NCBI GenBank assembly: GCA_039720395.1
Contig: CM077826.1
Coordinates: 36,422,790 to 36,486,789 of the forward strand
DNA: 64,000 nucleotides
Direction of reading: 5' to 3'
DNA from: Liquidambar formosana
Lineage: Eukaryota; Streptophyta; Magnoliopsida; Saxifragales; Altingiaceae
Both the position numbers and the translations under genes were made by a program. The notes under the pieces were generated by a model. It was not told the origin of the DNA and did not search any database. It saw nothing but the letters and a program-made list of their open reading frames with translations. Below, in pieces: positions 50,812-60,245 of this stretch (its first letter is position 1; each line of letters opens with the position of its first letter).

Positions 50812-52852
50812 AACTGTGAACCCCGGAAAACGGCCCACAAGGATTTGGCGGAAAGTATGTATATATATGGAATGGGTGAAAGACAATAAACGAAAAGGAG
50901 TCGCGACCTCATTTTTTAGGGAAAAGAGGAAAACCACAAAAATGTTTTATTTCCAAAACCACATGACTCCATTAAAGGAAAAGCAAAGTCTTTGAAACCA
51001 GAAAATTGGATTCGGGGGCTAAGTTACGACGTGGGAAGGTTTTGGGCAAAAGCCCATAGGCACCCACATCGCCCGAGTTGCTCTCTTAATTTAATTGGGC
51101 TAACTTAATATCTTTTCCACTCAAATATCATCATATATCATCACAAGGCAGCATGCATATCACATATTCCATCTAATCATCTCATGCACAATCAAACAAT
51201 TAAAACTTAAACAAAAAGAAAAAAAAAGAAGAGAAAAAGCCTAGGATACTTGGATCCTAGAACGGACTTGAGCCTCACGATGAGCGCCTACGTACCATGC
51301 AGCGAAATACATGGATCAAAGTCCACGTAGTTCGAATAGAATAGGGTTACAACCTAATACAAACCTATGGTAAGAACCCTAGGTTTTCTTATTTGAAAAT
51401 ACATTGATTTAGTCTTAAGTCGAAAACTTCCACAAGAGGAAAACTTTGATAGAAAACCAAAATTTTAGCAATAAAGGAAACCTTTGATAATCACCATATG
51501 TTTGTATTAAGAAGTAACCCTAGGAGGGAGAAGAGAAAAGAAAGAAAAAGAAAGGTGAATTGGGGCACCTTCAAACCCTACTTACCTGAGCGCAAAAGCT
51601 CCAAACATTAGCCATTTCAGACTATAGCCACCCTATTTGCAATAGGACAAGCTTTGTACTTGCTTGCACCCTTACAAGTGCACAAAATCATGCAAAGAAA
51701 GCAAAATACTAATCTGGACAAAACCATGACAAGAACTAAAATCATCCATTAATCATGCAAACAACAAGAATAATGAATAACTAAGGACTCTAACTCAATC
51801 CTACATGCAATGACTCGACTAACATATATAAAAACCTACCAAAGACACACTAACAAGCATAAGAGACTCCAATAATATCAATAAACATGATAACAAAGCA
51901 CATTTTAACCAAAAAGATGATATTTTATGTAAAATATGAAAATAGACCTTCTTACGGCGAGCTTTCTTAAGCGAAACTATCCTAAGACAATTTCACGTAA
52001 GAAAGTTGTTATGGGGAGGTGCAATCAGCATATCCTACGTAAAATATATACCCTAGAACACAATAGAAGTGATTTCATGCTTAAACACATCACAAAAGAC
52101 TCTCATGCAAAACCTCACTCAACGAAAAGGATAATTATCCTTAAAAAAGGATAATGTCTCTAAAAGACCTATAAAACCCACTACATGAATGCAAACCTAG
52201 CATGATTCAACTATATGCAGCATATATAGAATGACTATGATGAGAAACTACTCAAAAAGCTAAGCTAAGCATGCTGTATAAGACCTACGTGATTTTAGGG
52301 TTATCGAAACCCTAATCTCACAACTATGCATAAAACCCTATTAAATGACTCTAACCCATGCTCAAATCATCATGAATATCATGAATATCATATATATTAA
52401 CTAACAAGAGCATCAATTCATGATAACAATCACAGCAACCTAAACATGTGAACTATGCATGATTTAAGGAGATAGAAAGAGTAATACTTTCAAATCCTTA
52501 GTAAACCAGGGATTATCAAGCATATAAAGCCATAAACCATCTCAAAATCATTTATATAACATCACACAAGCATTAAATTCAATCCATAAGAAGAGCAATT
52601 TCATGCACTATAACTATCCTAGAAGAAGAAGAAGAAAGAGAAGAAGGAGAAGCAAAAAATTCATGTTCAGCATTAAAAGGACAGGCTTACCTCTTGTAGA
52701 CTCTTCCTTGTCTTCAAAATCCTTGTTTCCTTCCTTGCTTGGGGTTGAAGAGCCTCCTCTTGATGTCCTTCTAGCTCTCCAAACTCGTAGCTCCCTCTCT
52801 CTCTAAGTGTAAAGTGCAATTAACCTCCCCCTATGTGCTGAATATCATGTCC

Positions 52853-52862
52853 TTTATATAAA
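52853..52862 (-). promoter_or_regulatory. TATA box of element Z LTR
   Basis: TTTATATAAA; differs from the CTATAAATA of the other LTRs but sits at the same relative position. Confidence 0.5.
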
Positions 52863-53048
52863 GAACTGACCCCCTAAACCAATGGCTAAGATTAATTCAC
52901 TAAACAATGATCCTAGGGCTATTAGAGACTCTCTTGGTGCTTAAACAACTCAAACTTACACACTCCTAAGCTCAGACAAGTTATTTTGGCGGAGGAAACC
53001 GTCAAAAGAGGAAGAGAAGAGTCAGAATTTGAGTTGAGGACGGACTCT

Positions 53049-53128
53049 CTCGGGTGACCAACTAGGCCTGGACGGTTAGCCGTCTGGGCTTGGACGGCTG
53101 ACCGTCCAACCCCGGACGGTTACCCGAG
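53049..53128. promoter_or_regulatory. GC-rich palindrome set in U3 of Z LTR
   Basis: Outer arms CTCGGGT and ACCCGAG, with two inner hairpins, GACGG/CCGTC around TTAG and GGACGG/CCGTCC around CTGA. Compared with the GGCGG/CCGCC stems of the Y and V LTRs, the second base pair has changed on both sides. Confidence 0.75.
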
Positions 53129-53823
53129 GTCCTCCTATTTTTGCTCTAGTTTTGACTCCTTCTTGCTTCAGAAGTCCTAAAATCTTCAAATTAAGTCCGA
53201 TTTTGACGAAATAAAAGCCAAAACGACCGTGTTTCGAAGGGGAACACATTTTTAGGCATTTTAGGACAAAAATCCTCAACCATTGGTGCATGGTTAGGTT
53301 TTACAAAGGTGGTTAACCATGGTGCTTCACCGTCGCTAAGCTGGGTTTGTACACAAGGTCGAACCAAATGCTTTCCCGATCGAAATTCGATCTTTCTAAA
53401 CATGTTTAGGACATAAATAAAGCCCAATTGAAGTTAAATGAGAGAAAATTGATTGGGTCTTATGAGTCAATTTGAGCAAACCAAGAAAGGGTCTTTTAGC
53501 CAACCCGAACCATTACGAGCCGAATTGATCATAAACCATTAATTCATGAAATTGAACCTATATATGGACTCTATATAACCATATGAACTCGAGGGAATGA
53601 CTCGGGATTCATTTCAAGGTCAAATGGAAAATATACAGCTTAAAAGACGATTATGCCCCTAAAGTCGCAAAAGTTCTTATTGACCATCAAAATGAACTGC
53701 AAATCACTTCAAAATTCATACACCTGATATTCAACTCAATGCAAAAGACTAGACTAGAAAAAGACTCAAAATCCTACATGAAATGATATGTCTTAGCTAA
53801 GGTGTCAAAAATGGGGTGTGACA

Positions 53824-53844
53824 GGCATAGTCCCAGATATTCAT
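53824..53844 (-). pseudogene. Third exon fragment of the W plant mobile domain gene
   Basis: On the minus strand the last bases before the Z LTR read as WYYEYLGLC, which matches the WxYEY segment that follows the core of PMD proteins. The expected AG acceptor just upstream is missing (the sequence there is GACAAATATGG). Either the site has mutated or the exon boundary differs. Cut at 53823 by Z. Confidence 0.45.
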
Positions 53845-53931
53845 AGTACCATATTTGTCAAAAATTCAAGAAAAGCAGTCAAAATCAAGTCAAGTTTGAG
53901 AGGAATTTAAAAATTAAACATTTTTATTTAC

Positions 53932-54585
53932 CTCCCAGACAAATGGAAGCCCACCAAAGTTCTTGGAAACCCCTCGGGATATGTCAGACATGGATCTGTA
54001 CATGGTGGCTAGTGCTGCCCCTCCCCAGTTATACCTCCCCATCTTGTGGACATCCACCATGGAAGCAAGATAGCCCAGTTGTGCCATGTCATTGGCACCA
54101 ACAAAGAGAGTGCAAGAGAGCATATAGATCAAGAATGCCCTAGCTATGCACTCAGGAGCCACTCCCGCACCTTCTAGTTGGTTGGCTAAATTTTCGAATA
54201 GCCATGTTCTCCTAACACCGCATGAACCCGCCTCAATATCCATCCCCAACATAGTTAGGAGATAAGCACTATCCGTGTTGGGATCCCCATAGAATTCCAA
54301 CCTCTTTCCTTTGAGGCTTAAGCCGGTGATAATTGAAAAATCCTTGGGAGTCATGGTCATCTCCCCAAAACTAAAGTGGAAGGTGTTGGTGGTATCCCAC
54401 CATAATTCAGCTAAAGCAAGGAGGGCTTGCCTATCCCATTGTTCATTCCATAGGGAGTCAAGAAACCAACTAAAACCCGCTTTCTTTATGAGGTCTCTTG
54501 CGGAAGGTTAGGTGTGTTCCATATGCTTCCACCACCCAATGAGGTTCTTTATGGAAGACCTTGTGCGTAGGTCTTGGAAGTTGGG
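53932..54585 (-). pseudogene. Plant mobile domain (PMD) protein in element W, exon 2
   Basis: Minus-strand exon of 218 codons, ending at a GTAAAT donor (from 53931). It is homologous to the PMD family (aminotransferase-like mobile domain; function in the host unclear, some members act in silencing and meristem maintenance). Visible blocks: DLIKKAGFSWFLDSLW, LAELWWDTTNTFHFSFGEMTMTPKDFSIITGL (the signature), RAFLIYMLSCTLFVGAN, MGRYNWGGAALATMYRSM, NFGGLPFVWE. An in-frame TAA at 54508-54510 interrupts it near codon 26. The acceptor TTCTTCTTGATTAG lies just upstream. It is probably an additional ORF of a Tat-type element; no host gene context is visible. It is broken by the stop and by Z. Confidence 0.8.
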
Positions 54586-55204
54586 CTAATCAAGAAGAAT
54601 TATTCACCTAGTTAGTGTAAAAATCATATGCAAGCATTGATAATTGGCTTTTCAAAAGCTAAGTCTTTTAGTTCATGAATAAGTAAACCTTGCTTTGAAA
54701 GTTTATGAAAACATTGGTTTTATTCTTCAAACTCATGATCATTGGTAAACCATGCATTCCAAGACCATGGAAACATGGATTTTTCAAAAAAAATAGTAAG
54801 CAAACTTTGTTTTCCAAAGTGGTTTTTTAAGGAAAAAATAAGCAAACCTTGTTCATAAGAGCATTGGTTTTTCAAAAATATAGCAAACTTTGTTTTTCAA
54901 AGTTCATGAAAATGCTTTTTCTTGTTTCTAAAATCAATTAGAAATGAATGCCTATCATTTTGCCTTGCAATACACATCAATTTTACAAAGATTGGATGAA
55001 TTTTCATCACTCAAGCATTTTATCAAACACTTGGTGGGCACTATTCACCAAGCTTTCAAATTGAATTCCTTTCACATCCAAACCTTGCCAAAATCAATGG
55101 GCATTGCAAACATTGCTAGGAATACTCATAGAGAGTTCATGGGAATGCATTTCAACCAACAAAAATGAAAATTTCAAAGAATAGTTTAAAATGGGTAAGC
55201 TTAC
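54586..55204 (-). other. Intron 1 of the W plant mobile domain gene
   Basis: Donor GAG|GTAAGC (from 55204) and acceptor TTGATTAG (to 54586), both in phase 0 with the flanking frames; 619 bp, AT-rich, with short repeats and quasi-palindromes such as AACTTTG/CAAAGTT near 54890. Confidence 0.6.
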
Positions 55205-55348
55205 CTCTTGCTTGGAATGGAGAAAAGAGAGATGATTCCTTGGTTCTAGGAGCAATTTCCCTTGAGGAACATCATATGTTGGTGCCTTGTATCTACTCTT
55301 TGAGTCAAGGAATGGATACTTTGAAGTGGGAGCTTCATTGGAATCCAT
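55205..55348 (-). pseudogene. Plant mobile domain protein in element W, exon 1
   Basis: ATG at 55346-55348 (MDSNEAPTSK); 48 codons to the GTAAGC donor, including LLLEPRNHLSFLHSKQE. The open frame beyond 55205 is intron. Assignment rests on the good donor and matching phase with exon 2. No independent similarity beyond a leucine-rich PR-containing segment of the type seen at PMD N-termini. Confidence 0.55.
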
Positions 55349-55453
55349 GGTGGATGAACTAGCTTGTTTTGAACAAAAATGGGTTTAATGGGTTTTTGAT
55401 TTACAAAGTGCTGCAAATTTGTTGTTTTTGATGTGAAATTTGGTGTCAATGAT
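55349..55453 (-). other. Upstream region of the W PMD gene
   Basis: AT-rich 5' flank, separated from its former upstream sequence by the solo Copia LTR. Nothing else recognised. Confidence 0.4.
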
Positions 55454-55458
55454 GCTAT

Positions 55459-57124
55459 TGTTGGGAATCAAACTAGAGAGGAAAAATACAAAGGCGGAAT
55501 TTTAAATTTTTCCTATGATTCCCAAACCCAAGAATCTTAATTATGCTTAATACAAAAACCATAAACCTAACTACCAAGAGAGTTAGGGTACTTACAGTTG
55601 AACAAGTCTTCTCCTTTATGCTCTAAGCTTTGTCTTCTGATTGAGCAGTCCAAGTGCACTGCCTCCAACAGTATCCACACCTAGCTTGAGCAAGTTGTCC
55701 TTTCCTTCTTCTTCCTTAGGGTTGCTAGAGGTGGAGAAGAGGGAGAGAGAGAGAGAGAGAGGTGAAATTTTCGGCCAGCACTTGGGAGCCTCCAAGAGTG
55801 CTTCAAGTGATGATGTCATCACATCATAAAAGGCTTTAAATAGCCTCCAAATAGGGCCGGCCAAGGGGGGTCTCCAAACCCTAATCTAATTTGTGTAATT
55901 ACTCTTAATTACACAATTAGCCCACTAGTTTGCATCAAATACAAATTAGCCCCTTAAAGAACTTTTCTTTAATCACTTATGCCCTTTCTCTCATAGACAA
56001 TCAAGCTCTCTTAGCATGATCAGTGTGTGACCCATTGGGTTCACATCATCAAGTAGTAGGAACAGCACAAGTTGTGCACAATGGAACACTTTCCATTAAG
56101 GGTCTAATTGAAACTCCTTTCAATTCCCTAATTGATTATAACTCATTTATATCAATTAGGGCTTCTACTAACCATGAGTAACACCTAGCATATGGCTCAT
56201 GGTGTGGTCCTTAATGAGGTGAATAGTCATTTACAAAGAACCCTTCTGTTATAGTTTACAGGTTACAATTCCATCCTTCCATCAACACAATGTCTCCAAT
56301 TGAACTAATAGGACATGGAAGTCTGTCAAGTCCCTAGTTCAATTACTTTATACTCATTCATTAATATCAACTCAATGATGAACTTATGGAAACTCCTTTC
56401 CATATTCATTCTACCATGGGCCCATGGATTTAATGAGTTATCTTCAATGAATGCTGTATGAGACATTCACTCTCTTTTTCCTGAGAGTGATGGATTCCTT
56501 GTTGATCACTCACATGCCTTCACACACATAGCAGTAGGGCCAATGAACACCCTTACAGACCCCTGAATAGGATCTGCACTTAGTGTTATCAAACTTCTAA
56601 AGCTACATGTATAAGACAACCATGGTGTCTCAGGTCTAAGGATTACTTGTACCACTATAACAATGAGAAACTGATTGACAGGCAGGTTAAAACTCCATTC
56701 AGTTTATCTCATATCTTTGGTCACATTCAGTGTACCTATTCTTATAATAGGCACCCACTTGTTGGTTGTAGTGTCTCCACACAAATAGCTTGAGACTAGC
56801 TATCCTCCTATAGAGTCAACCTAACAAGTGCTAGTCCTATGGTTCATTACTGTCCATCATAGTGAACCTTCAACTAGGAATGATTTAGGAGTTTAGTACA
56901 GAGATATATTTACAGTCTCAAAATTACAACCCTTTGTAATTTTATATTCTCAACTCTAACTCCATGGACATATTATGTGAATATAAATGATGCATATAAA
57001 CATAATAGAATAAGCCCTTTTATTAAATCAATAATAAATGTGACATATATAAATGAAATCAATTGATTGTTCCTAATCCCTAAACAATCATCTCCATGAT
57101 TGGCTCTAGGGCATAATCCTAACA
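55459..57124 (-). repeat. Solo LTR of the Copia-derived family
   Basis: 1666 bp, ends TGTTGGGAAT and ATCCTAACA, flanked by GCTAT at 55454-55458 and 57125-57129. Clearly more diverged from the other Copia LTRs than they are from one another. No interior. It lies about 110 bp upstream of the W PMD start and in the same (minus) orientation. The open frames at 55616-55864 are LTR sequence, not a gene. Confidence 0.95.
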
Positions 57125-57305
57125 GCTATTTCATGTGTATGAATCCCTCTTGAAGTGTGGATTTGATTGCTTTTGGGTATTGGATTGATTTTGCAAAATG
57201 GGGTATGCTTCTTAGAGAGAGAAACTCCAATTTTCGGGTTGGGTTGAATGGGGGGTATGAATAGTGCCCCTTGTATTTTAAAAACCCAGAATTTTCAGCA
57301 TATGG
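57125..57305 (-). promoter_or_regulatory. Possible original promoter region of the W PMD gene
   Basis: Minus strand shows TTTTTAAAATACAAGG near 57268-57285, a TATA-like AT patch, immediately downstream (in minus sense) of the palindrome at 57306-57386. A C/G-rich ACCCCCCATTC follows. The only support is position upstream of the PMD start. Confidence 0.3.
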
Positions 57306-57386
57306 CTTGGGTGACCACCCAAGCCTTGGGCGGCTAGCCACCAGGGCCTGGGCGGCTAGCCTCCCAAGGCCTGGTGGTCACCCAAG
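57306..57386. promoter_or_regulatory. GC-rich palindrome upstream of the W PMD gene
   Basis: Outer arms CTTGGGTGACCACC (57306-57319) and GGTGGTCACCCAAG (57373-57386), perfect over 14 bp, with inner GGGCGGCTAGCC units. Same design as the U3 palindromes of the Gypsy LTRs, but here outside any LTR I can define. Confidence 0.8.
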
Positions 57387-57639
57387 CCTGCTCTTTTGAC
57401 TCCGCTTTCTCGCTTTGTCTCGCTTTGGTGCGTGATTAAACCTTCTTCCAAATGAGATATTCAACACTTTTTGAGCTTAAAATCAAACATATTTCACCTT
57501 GAAATCAATTCTTTGAATTGATTTTATGTTCAAAAGGGTTGAATATATTTTCCCTGTGCCATGCCAACTCAAGTGACAATGTGTTAAGGCACTTTCCCCT
57601 CACACCATGCTTGTTCAATCTTGATAAATTTTTCATCCC
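57387..57639. other. Unassigned stretch between palindrome and minisatellite in W
   Basis: AT-moderate, no gene. Contains TGAATATATTTTCCC-type sequence foreshadowing the array. Confidence 0.4.
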
Positions 57640-59115
57640 ACTTGGTTGAATATATTCATCACTTGGATATATTCTCCCATTTCAAAAGTGTATTCACCCT
57701 TTGAATATGCTTCCTAGTTTCAAATCCTCATTCACTATCTTACTTAGTTAAATATATACATCACTTGAATATATTTCTCCATTTCAAGGGTATACTCATC
57801 ACTTGAGTATACTTCTTAGATCATTTGTCACTTACTTGGTTAAATATATTCATCACTTGAATATATTTCTCCATTTCAATGGTATACTCATCACTTGAGT
57901 ATACTTCTCAGATCATTTGTCACTTACTTGGTTAAATATATTCATCACTTGAATATATTCTTTCATTTCAATGGTGTGTTCATCACTTGAACATACTTCT
58001 CAGTTCATTGTCACCTACTTGGTTAAATATATTCATCACTTGAATATATTTCTCCATTTCAATGGTATGTTCATCACTTGAACATACTTCTCAGTTCATT
58101 GTTACTTACTTGGTTAAATATATTCATCACTTGAATATATTTCTCCATTTCAATGGTATACTCATCACTTGAGTATACTTGTCAGATCATTTATCACTTA
58201 CTTGGTTAAATATATTCATCACGTGAATATATTTCTCCATTTCATTGGTATGTTCATCACTTGAACATACTTCTCAGTTCATTGTCACTTACTTGGTTAA
58301 ATATATTCATCACTTGAATATATTTCTCCATTTCAATGGTATACTCATCACTTGAGTATACTTCTCAGATCATTTGTCACTCACTTGGTTAAATATATTC
58401 ATCACTTGAATATATTTCTCCATTTCAATGGTATACTCATCACTTGAGTATGCTTCTCAGATTATTCCTTATCTTACTTGGTTAAATATATTCATGACCT
58501 GAATATATTTCTCCATTTCAATGGTATACTCATCACTTGAATATGCTTCTCAGATTATTCCTTATCTTACTTGGTTAAATATATTCATGACCTGAATATA
58601 TTTCTCCATTTCAATGGTATACTCATCACTTGAGTATGCTTCTCAGATTATTCTTTTCATCACTTGGTTAAATGTATTCGTGACCTGAATATATTTATCC
58701 ATTTCAATGGTATGTTCATTACTTGAATGTACTTCTCAGTCTTTTTCAATCACTAAGTATATTCATCACTTGAGTATACTTCTCAGATCTCATTCTCAAT
58801 CACCTGGTTAAATATATTTGTGACTTGAATATATTTCTCCATTTCAAAAGTATACTCCTCACTTGAGTATACTTCTCAGTCCTTTTCATCACTTGGTTAA
58901 ATATATTCGTGACCTGAATATATTTCTCCATTTCAAAAGTGTATTTCTTGAATATGCTTCTTAGATCTCATTCTCAATCACTTGGTTAAGTATATTCGTG
59001 ACTAGAATATATCTCTCCATTTCAAAAGTATGTTCATTCGTAGGGGCTTGAATATGCTTCTCTTATCAATTCTCTACCCCCAGTGGTTTAAGTATACTCA
59101 TGACTTGAGTACACT
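57640..59115. repeat. Palindromic minisatellite, unit about 91-92 bp, about 15 units
   Basis: Each unit has a constant part (CTTGGTTAAATATATTC, TTTCTCCATTTCAATGG, ACTTCTCAG) and two hairpins. Hairpin A has arms AATATATTCA/TGAATATATT around TCACT. Hairpin B has arms GTATACTCA/TGAGTATAC or GTATGTTCA/TGAACATAC around the same TCACT. Central units (57740-58440) are nearly identical; both ends are decayed. It lies just before the LTR at 59251, where the hypervariable, repeat-bearing 3' UTR of Tat/Ogre elements is expected. Confidence 0.9.
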
Positions 59116-59250
59116 TCCTTATTTCAATCCCAGGTTTTCAACCTCCTATCATTGTTGATACAGTGTGTGATTTCTCCAGGCTTTTGGCAAAAATGGGTTG
59201 TTCTTTATCATTGGTTCACAAGTGTAACTTGTTCGCCAATGAGGGGCTTC
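59116..59250 (+). other. Stretch before the 59251 LTR with a candidate polypurine tract
   Basis: Non-coding. AATGAGGGGC at about 59238-59247, three bases before TGTCACACCC, could be the polypurine tract of a plus-strand element whose 3' LTR is 59251-61969. Confidence 0.45.
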
Positions 59251-59959
59251 TGTCACACCCCATTTTTGCACCACCTTACTAGGGCTCATCATTTCATGCA
59301 TGTTTTTGTTTTTTTTTTAGTCTAGTCACTTGCATTAGTTTTCTAGGGTCACAAGGACAATGGATATGAATTTTGGTTGAATTCGGAGTTAATCTTGAGG
59401 GATAATAAGAGCTTTTGTGACTCAAGGGGCATAATCGTCTTTTAAATCCCAAACTTTTCAGTTGACCTTGAAATGATCTCCAAATTATCAATTGGAGTTC
59501 ATATGGATGCATATGAGGTATTTCTAGGTTCAATTTGATGAATTAATGGCTCGGGATTAAAATGGCTCGACGTAGTTCAAGTTGGTTAATTGACCCTCTT
59601 TTAGGTTAGCTCTAATTGACTCATAATTACCAATCAAATCTTTTCAAATGGACTTTAATTAGTCATCATTTTATCCCTAAAAGTGTTTTAGAAAGTTTAA
59701 TTTTGATATGGAAAGCATTTGGTTTGATCCTTTGTGCATACCTATGCTTAGCGAAGGTAGAGCATAGCGGTTAACCGCCTTTGTCAAACCTAACCATGCC
59801 CCCATGGTTAGTGGTTTTCACCCTAAAATATTCAAAAATGTATTCCTCATCGAAACACGGTCGTTTTGGCTTTTGTTTCATCAAAATTGGACTTCATTTG
59901 CCCCCTGAAACACTTCTAGAAGGGAAGAGAGTCAAAATAGGAGAAAAATCCGAAGTGGG

Positions 59960-60039
59960 CTTGGGTGACCACCTAGCCCCGGGCGGCTAGCCGCCTGGGC
60001 CTAGGTGGCTAGCCGCCTAGGCCCTGGTGGTCACCCGAG
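59960..60039. promoter_or_regulatory. GC-rich nested palindrome in U3 of V LTR
   Basis: Outer arms CTTGGGTGACCACC and GGTGGTCACCCGAG, with one T-G pair; inner units GGGCGGCTAGCCGCC and GGTGGCTAGCCGCC. Confidence 0.85.
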
Positions 60040-60236
60040 AGCACTTGCCTATTTGCTCTATGTTTCCTTGCTGAAGGGGATTTCTCCCTATTTTGACGAA
60101 CAAGGACTCTTTTGGACGAGTTTCCTTCTAATTTTTGGTAACTTCTGAGTTACTTAAGCCCCAAGGGGGTTTCTAATAGCCCTTGGATTAATTATGAGGG
60201 TTTTAATCCTAGCCATTGGTTAATCCTAATTGAAGT

Positions 60237-60245
60237 CTATAAATA
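60237..60245 (+). promoter_or_regulatory. TATA box of V LTR
   Basis: CTATAAATACCCCCC, same context as the Y LTR TATA box. Confidence 0.6.

Larger units (their letters stand above)
50815..53823 (-). repeat. 5' LTR of element Z (3009 bp)
   Basis: Plus-strand ends TGTGAACCCC and GGGTGTGACA. It carries a TATA-like TTTATATAAA at 52853-52862 and the GC-rich palindrome set at 53049-53128. Inserted in a plant mobile domain exon of W; the right flank is GGCAT (53824-53828). The open frames inside are not genes. Confidence 0.9.

Noticed and set aside
57640..59115. CRISPR-like array (regular palindromic repeats)
   Set aside because: There are no variable spacers; the whole 91-92 bp unit repeats, no cas genes are near, and the context is a plant retrotransposon.
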